A stretch of 5,907 nt of DNA from Verrucomicrobia bacterium UBA673. Its GTDB lineage: Bacteria; Verrucomicrobiota; Verrucomicrobiia; Limisphaerales; UBA1096. The stretch spans positions 1-5,907 of the forward strand of contig DBNL01000094.1 of assembly GCA_002299785.1 (NCBI GenBank). The letters run 5' to 3'. Both the position numbers and the translations under genes were made by a program. The notes under the pieces were generated by a model. That model saw only the letters and a program-made list of their open reading frames with translations. It did no database searches and was not told the origin of the DNA. The first letter of the stretch is position 1; every line of letters begins with the position of its first letter. Below are positions 1 to 5,907 of the stretch, one piece after another.

Positions 1-278
1 TTGAGTTGATCGGTGTCGATGCCGCCCATGGTCATCGACACCTCCGCCATACCAAGAGCCTTGCGTTGGTCGGTGCCGTTGAAAATCACATCCACCATCC
101 CCGAGCCCCGAAGCGCCTTGGCCGATTGCTCACCCAAAACCCACCGAATCGCATCGGAAACATTCGACTTGCCGCAGCCGTTCGGGCCAACGATCGCCGT
201 GACACCCGGCTGAAAATCGAGTGATGTCTTATCCGCAAACGACTTAAAGCCCAAGGCCGTGAGATTCTTTAAATACAC
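1..278 (-). CDS. smc: Chromosome segregation protein SMC, N-terminal fragment (3' end outside window)
   Basis: This is the first 92 codons of SMC, the ATPase that forms the core of the bacterial condensin complex with ScpA and ScpB and compacts and segregates the chromosome. Read on the minus strand, the protein opens with VYLKNLTALGFKSFADKT, the classic SMC N-terminus. A Walker A motif, GPNGCGKSN, follows at about residues 31-39, then DAIRWVLGEQSAKALRG at 42-58 and a VIFNGTD segment at 64-70. All are diagnostic of the SMC head rather than of RecN or Rad50. The rest of the head, the coiled coils, the hinge and the Walker B motif lie beyond position 1. I chose the GTG at 278-276 because it places the start where SMC proteins normally begin. 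In-frame TTG codons at 299 and 308 would add 7 or 10 residues, and none of the three has a clear Shine-Dalgarno sequence. The Cys in Walker A (often Ser) is a tolerated variant. It is divergent from apgM. Identity is near certain; only the start is open. Confidence 0.95.
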   Translation of the reverse strand, partial: MYLKNLTALGFKSFADKTSLDFQPGVTAIVGPNGCGKSNVSDAIRWVLGEQSAKALRGSGMVDVIFNGTDQRKALGMAEVSMTMGGIDTDQL

Positions 279-328
279 GTCGCGGCGAATCAGAGCCAAT
301 TTAGCCAATCGAGTAAAGTCTAAAACAC

Positions 329-362
329 AATATAATGATACGTACTATTCACTTAACCACAA
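329..362 (-). promoter_or_regulatory. Possible smc promoter in the divergent intergenic region
   Basis: The gap between smc and apgM has an AT-rich core around 320-360. On the minus strand it offers two alternative weak sigma-70-like pairs: TTAAGT (351-356) with TATATT (329-334), 16-bp spacer, or TTGTGG (357-362) with TATCAT (335-340), 16-bp spacer. The -10 boxes match five of six consensus bases and the -35 boxes only three. The position, about 50-60 bases upstream of the smc start, is sensible. The same stretch contains a perfect TATAAT on the plus strand (331-336) but with no convincing -35. This is base-match evidence only, in an organism whose promoter consensus I do not know. Confidence 0.25.
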
Positions 363-435
363 TGGGTTGTGCTTTCTATGTGCCATTCTGGCTCAAGTTA
401 TTCACCGTTTCGCTAACCCACAGGTCCCGAACTGG

Positions 436-464
436 TTGACCCCAGGTCTCGTGGACAGCACAAT
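436..464 (+). promoter_or_regulatory. Candidate sigma-70 promoter for apgM operon
   Basis: TTGACC at 436-441 (five of six matches to the -35 consensus) is followed after exactly 17 bases by CACAAT at 459-464 (four of six matches to the -10 consensus). Transcription would begin near 471, giving a leader of only about 25 bases that consists almost entirely of the hairpin at 470-487. Spacing and position are right for driving apgM and the coupled nucleotidyltransferase gene. Such matches also occur by chance, so this is a moderate-to-low-confidence prediction. Confidence 0.35.
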
Positions 465-469
465 CCGCC

Positions 470-487
470 CGCGCTTGGCAAAGCGCG
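470..487 (+). promoter_or_regulatory. Perfect hairpin in the apgM leader
   Basis: CGCGCTT (470-476) and AAGCGCG (481-487) are perfect inverted repeats separated by a GGCA loop. The hairpin ends nine bases before the apgM ATG and is followed by GTTATTTT. No Shine-Dalgarno sequence is visible between it and the start codon. It could stabilise the 5' end of a short leader, or expose the AU-rich start region to ribosomes. It could also be a DNA operator dyad, as it lies just downstream of the candidate -10 box. The structure is seen directly; the role is inference. Confidence 0.4.
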
Positions 488-495
488 GTTATTTT

Positions 496-1719
496 ATGAG
501 CATCGATTCGGTTTACTCTGATCTTACCTTGAAGAACGGGGCCAAAATGGCTCTGTTGGTTATGGACGGCCTCGGCGATATCGCCACTGCCGCCACGGAT
601 TACAAAACTCCGCTTGAGGCGGCTTTCACGCCCAATCTCGACACCTTGGCCGGGGACTCGGCGCAGGGCCGGCTGATCCCCGCCGCGCAAGGTATCACGC
701 CCGGTAGCGGTCCCGGCCACCTCGGGCTGTTCGGCTACGACCCGCTTGAAGTCGAGGTCGGCCGAGGTGTCATTGAGGCGCTTGGCCTTGGCCTGGAACT
801 ACAGCCGGGCGACGTCGCCGCCCGGGCGAACTTCTGCACGCTCGACGCCGACGGTCTGGTCACCGACCGCCGCGCCGGCCGCATCGAGACCGAGCTTTGC
901 GAGGAGCGTTGCGCCAAGCTCTCGGCAAATATCAAACAGATCGGCGACGCAGAGGTCATCATCACACCGGGCAAGGGTCACCGCTTTGTCATCATCTTTC
1001 GCGGTGCCGACCTGGCCGGACCGTTGGGCGATACCGACCCGCACCGCGAGGGCCTGCCGATCGCCGAGTCCCAGCCGGACGATCCAAACTGCGCCAAGGC
1101 GCAAAAAGCCGCCAAGTTGATTGGCCAATTTTACGAGGCTGCCCTGCCACTGCTCGCCGGCTTGGAGCCGGCCAACGGCTTCCTCATGCGCGGCATCGCG
1201 CATCAGCCGGACATCCCGATGTTCGCCAAGCGCTACGCGATGCGCCCGGCGTGCCTCGCCGTTTACCCGATGTACAAGGGCCTCGCCCAGCTTGTCGGCA
1301 TGACCAAGCACGAGGGACCACAGACGATCGAGGAGCAGTTTCAGAAATACAAAGAGCTGTACGACGACTACGAATATTTTTTCATTCATTACAAGTACAC
1401 CGACATGCATGGCGAGGACGGAAACTTCGAGGCTAAGACCAGGGCAATCGAGGACTTCGACAAGGCGCTGCCGATCTTGCTTGAGAAAAAACCGGACGTC
1501 ATTGCCATCACCGGCGACCACTCGACGCCGTGCGCGCTTAAGGGCCACTCGTGGCATCCGCAGCCGGTGTTACTGCACTCGGCCACCAGCGGCTCCGACA
1601 AACTCGAGCGCTTCACCGAGACACACTCCAACCGCGGCTCACTCGGCATCATCGAGGCCAAGCACCTCATCCGCCTCATGCAGGCGAACGCGTTGATGTT
1701 CGACAAGTTCGGCGCATGA
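496..1719 (+). CDS. apgM: Cofactor-independent (archaeal-type) 2,3-bisphosphoglycerate-independent phosphoglycerate mutase
   Basis: This 407-residue cytoplasmic enzyme interconverts 3-phosphoglycerate and 2-phosphoglycerate in glycolysis and gluconeogenesis. It belongs to the aPGM branch of the alkaline phosphatase superfamily, distinct from the roughly 510-residue bacterial GpmI and from cofactor-dependent GpmA. Its length is right for aPGM. Visible motifs are VMDGLGD near residue 24 (first metal-binding Asp), TPGSGPGHLGLFGYDP with the presumed phospho-accepting Ser71, KYTDMHGEDG with D303/H305/D308, ITGDHSTP with D341/H342, and GHSWHPQPVLL with H351 and H354. Together these supply the two-metal site. 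I chose the ATG at 496 because the metal-binding strand then starts at the usual distance. The frame is open upstream to about 259, but that extension overlaps the smc N-terminus on the other strand and looks non-coding. No clear ribosome-binding site precedes the ATG. The gene ends in an ATGA overlap with the nucleotidyltransferase gene. All catalytic residues appear intact. Confidence 0.93.
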   Translation: MSIDSVYSDLTLKNGAKMALLVMDGLGDIATAATDYKTPLEAAFTPNLDTLAGDSAQGRLIPAAQGITPGSGPGHLGLFGYDPLEVEVGRGVIEALGLGLELQPGDVAARANFCTLDADGLVTDRRAGRIETELCEERCAKLSANIKQIGDAEVIITPGKGHRFVIIFRGADLAGPLGDTDPHREGLPIAESQPDDPNCAKAQKAAKLIGQFYEAALPLLAGLEPANGFLMRGIAHQPDIPMFAKRYAMRPACLAVYPMYKGLAQLVGMTKHEGPQTIEEQFQKYKELYDDYEYFFIHYKYTDMHGEDGNFEAKTRAIEDFDKALPILLEKKPDVIAITGDHSTPCALKGHSWHPQPVLLHSATSGSDKLERFTETHSNRGSLGIIEAKHLIRLMQANALMFDKFGA

Positions 1720-2456
1720 AAGCTGTCATCCTCGCCGCCGGGAAAGGCACCCGAATGGGCGCGCTCACCGACGATCTGCCCAAGCCGATGTTGCCGGTCG
1801 AGGGCAAGCCGATCCTCGAGCACATCATCAGCGGTATTGCCGCGCAGGGTGTGTGCGAGTTCTGCCTCATCACCGGCTGGAAAGCCGAGGTCATCGAACA
1901 ACATTTCGGTGATGGCTCGTCGCTTGGCCTCTCTATCAGCTACGCGCGGCAAGAGGTGCAGGACGGAACCGGAAAGGCGCCGGAATTAGCTAAGAGCTTT
2001 GTCGGCGACGACCCATTCCTTTTGACTTACGGTGACATCCTCGTGCGCCCGAAAACGTACGCGACCATGGTCGAGCGCTTTGGGCAAGGGGAGTTTTCCG
2101 GCCTCATCACCGTGACGCCAGGCGAGGACGTGACCAAGGGGGCGATCAACTTTTTCGACGATCAATTCTGTCTCCGAAAAATCGTCGAGAAACCGAGTTT
2201 GGAGCAACTTGACCAACTCCGCACCGACCGCTGGCTGAAAGAAGGCGACCCGATGTGGTACAACGCCGGGATATACATCTTCCGCCCCGTCGTGTTCGAT
2301 CACACGGCCAAGCTACAAAAATCCCCGCGCGGCGAATACGAGTTGACCGACGCTATCGCGACGATGATCGACGCGGGCGAACCGATTGCCGGCGCAAAAA
2401 CCGAAGGCCGCTGGATCGACGTCCGCGACCCCGAAGTGCTTAAGTCGCTGAGCTGA
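1716..2456 (+). CDS. Sugar-phosphate nucleotidyltransferase (NDP-sugar pyrophosphorylase family)
   Basis: A 246-residue enzyme of the NTP_transferase fold, which joins a sugar 1-phosphate and an NTP to give an NDP-sugar and pyrophosphate. The N-terminus MKAVILAAGKGTRMG, followed by LPKPMLPVEGKPILEH, is the family signature: the G-x-G-T-R nucleotide loop at residues 9-13 and the PK pair at 22-23. TYGD near 104-107 carries the metal-binding Asp107. WYNAGIYIF at 181-189 is the usual sugar-binding strand, and GRWIDVRDPE near 233-240 supplies a second metal-binding Asp (D235). It is a stand-alone catalytic domain with no left-handed beta-helix acyltransferase as in GlmU. Whether it makes an activated glucose, mannose, heptose or another sugar, or even CDP-choline-like products, cannot be told from the sequence. 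Its ATG lies inside the apgM stop codon (ATGA) with no good ribosome-binding site, so it probably relies on ribosomes terminating on apgM. It converges with the PQQ-domain gene. Confidence 0.88.
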   Translation: MKAVILAAGKGTRMGALTDDLPKPMLPVEGKPILEHIISGIAAQGVCEFCLITGWKAEVIEQHFGDGSSLGLSISYARQEVQDGTGKAPELAKSFVGDDPFLLTYGDILVRPKTYATMVERFGQGEFSGLITVTPGEDVTKGAINFFDDQFCLRKIVEKPSLEQLDQLRTDRWLKEGDPMWYNAGIYIFRPVVFDHTAKLQKSPRGEYELTDAIATMIDAGEPIAGAKTEGRWIDVRDPEVLKSLS

Positions 2457-2632
2457 TTAATCGACGCCTCACAATCACAAAATTTTCTCTCTATTTTCAA
2501 TTTTTTGGTTAAGATTGCGAGCATCGGCGGCTGATGAAGACTAATGATCGTCCGGCCCAGTTGAGGGTGAGGGCGCTTTCACGCCGAAACCAAAGCGGCG
2601 CTCAGCGGCGCACTTCATGACGTTGGCTCATA
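2457..2632. other. Convergent intergenic region with weak inverted repeats
   Basis: No gene is supported in this 176-bp gap, which receives transcription from both sides. It holds an AT-rich block (2479-2510, with AAAATTTT at 2479-2486 and a T6 run at 2501-2506). The block is flanked by a nine-base imperfect inverted repeat: CTCACAATC at 2468-2476 and GATTGCGAG at 2513-2521, one mismatch. Farther right are mutually exclusive short GC stems, such as CGCTTT/AAAGCG (2574-2579 with 2592-2597) and CGCCG/CGGCG (2582-2586 with 2596-2600). A direct repeat GCGGCGC also occurs at 2595-2601 and 2605-2611. None is a textbook hairpin plus U-tract terminator on either strand. Terminators are expected here from gene arrangement, but I cannot assign one. 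Confidence 0.4.
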
Positions 2633-4600
2633 TCATTTTTCGCCCAACTCAAAGCAGGCAAGTTCGTTCGGAATTCGGAGGTAGAGGCGGTTGCCGACGA
2701 TGGCGGGGTGGGACATCGAGGCGGTGATGGCGTCGCCGAAGGGGCGCAACCGGGCGAGCGGCTTGAACTCGTTTGCCTCGGCGTCGAGTAGCAGCAGATC
2801 GCCGCTGTTCGTCCAGACCAACACGCGCCCGTTGCCGCCGATCACGTTTGAGTGGTCGAAAAACATGTCGTCCTCCGCCACCCAAATCGTTTTCAATCCA
2901 TTTTTCAAGTCGAGGCAATACATCTCGCCGTAGGCCGTGGCGAACACGCGGCCGGCGACGATAATCGGCGAGCAAGTGTCCGGCGCGAGGCTGACGTTAG
3001 TCAGCACCGGCTTGGGATTGATTTTTCCATCGGGCAAAAAATCGTGCAGCCGGGTCGCGTTGTTCTCGGTGGCGAGCAGCAGTTGGCCGACGTGGATGAG
3101 CGGCGTGGTGACATTGAAGTCCGCCCCCTCGCGCGGCACGTGCTCCCACAACCGCTCTCCGGTGGCAGGATCCCAGCCGCCGACGCTAGCAGAGTCGTAG
3201 CCAATGACCTGTCGCCGGCCACCAAGTTCCCCCACGACAAACGCCGAGTAGGAGGCAGCGTGGCCGGGCGTTTCCCAAATCAGCCTTCCGGTTTTCCTGT
3301 CGAGCGCGGCCACCGAGACGTCGCGGCCACCAGGGTTGATGATCAGTTTATCGTCCACGATCAGCGGCGGCGAACTCGATCCCCACGTCAGTAGCTTGGC
3401 TCCGTGGTCGCGATAATAATTTGTCCGCCAAACAACCGCGCCGGTGTCGAGCCGGACGCAATGCAGGTCGCCCAGCGCGCCGTGCAGATACACCAGGCCG
3501 TCGTGAACGATCGGCGTCGCGCGGGGCGAGTTGCTGTAATCCATGTCGCCGGCGGCGGCGTAGTCCAATTGCCAAATCTCGCTGCCGTCGGCAGCGGCGA
3601 GACAGCGGAAAATGTCGCGGGTGGCATCCTTGTTTTTGTCGGGGATGATGACGCGCGCCGCCGTGGCCGCCGGGCCGGCGACGGCCGGACCGGTGAGTTT
3701 TGCCGACCAAATTTTGCGCAGCGGCCCGGGCAGTTTTTTCGGCAAACTGGGCGCCTGTCCAAGGCGGCCCGGGCCTCGCCAGTCCGCCCACGTCGCCGCT
3801 TGGTCAAGCGGCTTGACGAAGCCACGGGCCGACTCGAGCGCGGCGAGCAATTCCTTCCGCTTGACCAACGCGGTGACCTCCGCCGCCACACTCTTGGCCA
3901 AGGCGTCATCGGTCGTGCCGGTGCGGAACAGCCGCACGCCGGGCACGGGCGGCGTCTTGGCCACCACGCGTACCGCGCCGGGCTCCACCTTGCCGCAGCC
4001 AACGAGCAGCGGTGGCAAATAGTCCGGCACCACGGCGGCGGCGACCTCGCCGTCGCTCAACGCCAGCACGCCGGAGTCGATCGCCCCGGCCGAGTCGAGC
4101 TTGGCCGGCTTGGCCAGGCGACCCTGTTGCAGCGCGACCTTGGCGGCGTGATGCGTCTCTGCCTCCTCCTCCGGGCCAAGCATGACGTCGCGGCCGGAAA
4201 GATCAGCGAGACGCTTGGCAGGGTCGCCGGTGCGGACGAGAAACACGCCGCGCTGGGTCGTGCGACCGTCGCGGTCAGTGAGGTCAGCGAGCGGCGTGAC
4301 CGTCAGCTTGAGCCGCTTAGCGTCGAAGCGCACCATCGCGTCCTTGCCGATGATGAAGTCCGGCTTCGAGCGAATGCGGCGCAGCGCGAGGTCGAGGCTT
4401 TCCTCGTAAATGAACCTGAAGCGGCGGCCGGTCGCCTGCTCGAGATGTGCGGCGAGTTGGTCGTAGCGGCGTTGGCCGACGCCATCGACGCACGAGCAGG
4501 AGAGCGCCAGCGCCAGCGGATCCATCACCACCACCCGCACCGGAGGCTCGGCCGCCTGGCCAAGCGCGAACGCGAAGAAACAACCGGCGAGCCGGATCAT
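2633..4600 (-). CDS. Exported fusion protein: PhnD-like substrate-binding domain plus PQQ-type beta-propeller
   Basis: A 655-residue protein in two parts. Residues 1-17 (MIRLAGCFFAFALGQAA) look like a short signal peptide with an AxA-like cleavage site, so the protein is probably periplasmic. LAGC at 4-7 resembles a lipobox but is too close to the start to be convincing. Residues 20-265 resemble PhnD-type phosphate/phosphonate-binding domains: a first strand VRVVVMDPLA, YDQLAAHLEQATGRRF, DFIIGKDAMVRFDA, RGVFLVRTGDPAKRLADLSGRDVMLG near 117-142, and VVPDYL near 190-195. Then WADWRGPGR at 271-279 begins a propeller of PQQ_2/BamB-like repeats, with blade motifs such as AADGSEIW, LDTGAVVWR, LDRKTGRLIWE and DPATGERLWE. 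A Cys-Ser-Cys sits at residues 35-37. The ATG overlaps the stop of the upstream EF-hand gene (ATGA), with AAGGA five bases before it. The domain assignments are from recognisable motifs. PQQ binding itself is not shown, and the biological function is unknown. Confidence 0.8.
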   Translation of the reverse strand: MIRLAGCFFAFALGQAAEPPVRVVVMDPLALALSCSCVDGVGQRRYDQLAAHLEQATGRRFRFIYEESLDLALRRIRSKPDFIIGKDAMVRFDAKRLKLTVTPLADLTDRDGRTTQRGVFLVRTGDPAKRLADLSGRDVMLGPEEEAETHHAAKVALQQGRLAKPAKLDSAGAIDSGVLALSDGEVAAAVVPDYLPPLLVGCGKVEPGAVRVVAKTPPVPGVRLFRTGTTDDALAKSVAAEVTALVKRKELLAALESARGFVKPLDQAATWADWRGPGRLGQAPSLPKKLPGPLRKIWSAKLTGPAVAGPAATAARVIIPDKNKDATRDIFRCLAAADGSEIWQLDYAAAGDMDYSNSPRATPIVHDGLVYLHGALGDLHCVRLDTGAVVWRTNYYRDHGAKLLTWGSSSPPLIVDDKLIINPGGRDVSVAALDRKTGRLIWETPGHAASYSAFVVGELGGRRQVIGYDSASVGGWDPATGERLWEHVPREGADFNVTTPLIHVGQLLLATENNATRLHDFLPDGKINPKPVLTNVSLAPDTCSPIIVAGRVFATAYGEMYCLDLKNGLKTIWVAEDDMFFDHSNVIGGNGRVLVWTNSGDLLLLDAEANEFKPLARLRPFGDAITASMSHPAIVGNRLYLRIPNELACFELGEK

Positions 4601-5907
4601 TTTTTCCTTGGGGCCAGCACGCGGATGAGATTGGCGCGAACGTCCATCACGTAAACACGGCTGGCATCCATGTTGACCTCGATCGGGATGTAGCAGGTCT
4701 GCGCGGCAAGCCGGCTTCCGCGGTCAAACTCAGTCGTTTCCACGTAACCCACCACGCCAAGGTACTCGCCTTCGGGTGTGTATTTTTTAATGCGGCCGAT
4801 GCCTGACTCGGCGGTGTAAAGGACGTTGTCCGGGCCGATGTCGATGTTGACCGGATTGCAGCACGCGGCGAAGCCCTCGATCCCGGTGCGGTCGCGCTTG
4901 CCCCACTTCCCGAGCGGCTTGCCATCGAGGTCGAAGCGGTTGACACGGTGCCGTGAGTTCTCAGCAATGAGCAGCTCGCCGTTCATCACCTGCAGGTCGA
5001 TGTGGCCGCAGCAGCCATACTGTTGCTCGATGATTTTTTTCGCGCTGGTGAGGTCGAGGTTGAAGCGGTAAATGTCCTCCGTCGCACGCATGCTGTTGCC
5101 CATGCCGACGGCGAGGAAGACGTGCTTGTCGCTGACGAACATCCCGGCCGCGAGCGCTTTTTCGCCGCTGAGCTTGTCGATGTCGATCATCGCGAGGCGT
5201 TTGCCGTTCTTGTCATACGAGGCAATTTTGCCGTGGCCGGCGACGTACACCGTGCCGTCGTCGCAGGCGTGGATCATCTTCGGGTGCGGGCCGCTGTCCG
5301 GCATCGGCCACTCGACCTTGACACTGCCGTCCGGGCTGATGACACGGACGCCGTAAGTGTGCTCGTACAAATCGTCGATCGCGAGCGGCCCACGGTTGCC
5401 CCGGCGCTCACCACCGCCACCGGAGCGACCGCCCGAGCTCCGGCTTCGTTCGCCGGGCCGCCGGCCGCCGAACTGGCCTCGCAACCGTCCCAACCGGCTG
5501 CGTACCTCCCCCGGCAATGCGCTCATCACCTTGCGCCGGTCGTCGGAACTCATCTCGCGCAACGCCTCCATGAATTGCCGCGAACTGGCTTCGCGGGCCA
5601 AGTCGGCGATGTCCTCCTCGCTGCCAAACTCCAGGATACGAGCGACCTCATCGCCCGACTTTTCGGTGCCCTGCGCCTGGTCACCGGGGCGGCGTTCGCG
5701 TTGGCTGCTACCACGGGAGGGCCGCACCTCGTCGCCGCTCAACTTGCCGTCACCGTTTTTGTCGAGCTTGGCCAGGGCCTCCTCGGCCTTCTCGATTTCC
5801 TCGGTCGAAATCTCGCCATTCCCGTTCGCGTCAAGAGCCACAACGACCGGCAATGCCTGCATAAACCCGCCAGAGCCCCGTTCACCACCGGGTCGTGTCC
5901 TGCCACC
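4597..5907 (-). CDS. EF-hand plus NHL-type beta-propeller protein, 5' end outside window
   Basis: The reading frame is open to the window edge: 15 Gly/Arg-rich codons lie upstream of the ATG at 5862, so that ATG is probably internal. The N-terminus and any signal peptide are missing. Counting from that Met, two canonical EF-hand calcium-binding loops occur, DANGNGEISTEE at 11-22 and DKNGDGKLSGDE at 34-45. A charged helical stretch follows (about 68-130), then an Arg/Gly/Ser-rich, probably disordered linker (130-157). From about 160 to 421 comes a beta-propeller of NHL/SMP-30 type, with blade-like segments such as DGTVYVAGHGKIASYDKNGKRL, NGELLIAENSRHRVNRFDLDGK and NVLYTAESGIGRIKKYTPEGEYLG. Six cysteines lie in the propeller (C200, C284/285, C334/335, C390), including two vicinal pairs. 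Its stop overlaps the start of the PhnD-PQQ gene, so the two are co-expressed. The ligand and function are unknown; a periplasmic or cell-surface location is inferred from the calcium loops and its neighbour. Confidence 0.8.
   Translation of the reverse strand, partial: GGRTRPGGERGSGGFMQALPVVVALDANGNGEISTEEIEKAEEALAKLDKNGDGKLSGDEVRPSRGSSQRERRPGDQAQGTEKSGDEVARILEFGSEEDIADLAREASSRQFMEALREMSSDDRRKVMSALPGEVRSRLGRLRGQFGGRRPGERSRSSGGRSGGGGERRGNRGPLAIDDLYEHTYGVRVISPDGSVKVEWPMPDSGPHPKMIHACDDGTVYVAGHGKIASYDKNGKRLAMIDIDKLSGEKALAAGMFVSDKHVFLAVGMGNSMRATEDIYRFNLDLTSAKKIIEQQYGCCGHIDLQVMNGELLIAENSRHRVNRFDLDGKPLGKWGKRDRTGIEGFAACCNPVNIDIGPDNVLYTAESGIGRIKKYTPEGEYLGVVGYVETTEFDRGSRLAAQTCYIPIEVNMDASRVYVMDVRANLIRVLAPRKK
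4601..4612 (-). promoter_or_regulatory. Ribosome-binding site of the PhnD-PQQ gene
   Basis: On the minus strand the sequence before the ATG at 4600 reads CCAAGGAAAAAATG. The AAGGA is a good Shine-Dalgarno match about five bases from the start codon. It lies inside the last codons of the upstream EF-hand gene and supports the ATG at 4600 as the true start. It is the clearest Shine-Dalgarno site I found in this window. Confidence 0.7.

Noticed and set aside
229..237. TTATCCGCA resembling a DnaA box
   Set aside because: It is a single copy with one mismatch to TTATNCACA, inside smc coding sequence, with no cluster of boxes or origin-type genes.
259..495. A 79-codon N-terminal extension of apgM starting at GTG 259
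   Set aside because: It overlaps the smc start on the opposite strand, has no family-like sequence, and would make the protein far longer than other archaeal-type mutases; 496 fits the family.
799..1557. A 252-codon open frame on the minus strand
   Set aside because: It is antisense to apgM, whose catalytic motifs are intact, and its translation shows no recognisable domain.
4579..4600. Lipobox-like LAGC at residues 4-7 of the PhnD-PQQ protein
   Set aside because: Only six residues precede the Cys, too short for a lipoprotein signal peptide; cleavage after GQAA is more likely.
3404..4654. A 416-codon open frame on the plus strand
   Set aside because: It lies antisense to the PhnD-PQQ gene and reads as Arg/Ala/Gly-rich low-complexity protein without motifs, a common shadow in GC-rich DNA.
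1..5907. Mobile element, CRISPR, toxin-antitoxin or phage-defence signatures
   Set aside because: No direct-repeat array, transposase, integrase or defence-domain motifs were seen on either strand.

Overview
The window is a GC-rich bacterial chromosomal segment with five protein-coding genes in three transcription units. The protein types suggest the PVC superphylum (Verrucomicrobiota or Planctomycetota). The clues are a quinoprotein-like beta-propeller domain that opens with a W-x-x-WRGP motif, an EF-hand protein fused to an NHL-type propeller, and an archaeal-type cofactor-independent phosphoglycerate mutase. This is a judgement from protein style; no ribosomal RNA or other phylogenetic marker is present.

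Left end (1-278, minus): the N-terminus of the chromosome-organising ATPase SMC, with its Walker A motif, cut by the window edge. A 217-bp AT-richer gap (279-495) separates it from a divergent pair read on the plus strand: apgM (496-1719, phosphoglycerate mutase of glycolysis/gluconeogenesis) and a sugar-phosphate nucleotidyltransferase (1716-2456). The pair share an ATGA stop/start overlap and are almost certainly one translationally coupled operon. A candidate sigma-70 promoter and a perfect 7-bp hairpin lie just before apgM.

Middle (2457-2632): a convergent intergenic gap with AT tracts and weak imperfect inverted repeats, and no recognisable gene or canonical terminator.

Right half (2633-5907, minus): two large genes, also coupled by an ATGA overlap and with a clear AAGGA ribosome-binding site. 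The upstream one runs off the window edge and encodes two EF-hand loops, a helical segment, a disordered Arg/Gly/Ser linker and a beta-propeller of NHL type with two vicinal Cys-Cys motifs. The downstream one is an exported two-domain protein: a PhnD-like periplasmic substrate-binding domain joined to a complete PQQ-type (BamB-like) beta-propeller. I know no established function for this pair. Exported sensing or binding of a small ligand combined with propeller scaffolding is an inference. This coupled pair is the most interesting content of the window.

No tRNA, rRNA, CRISPR array, insertion sequence, integrase or phage gene was seen.
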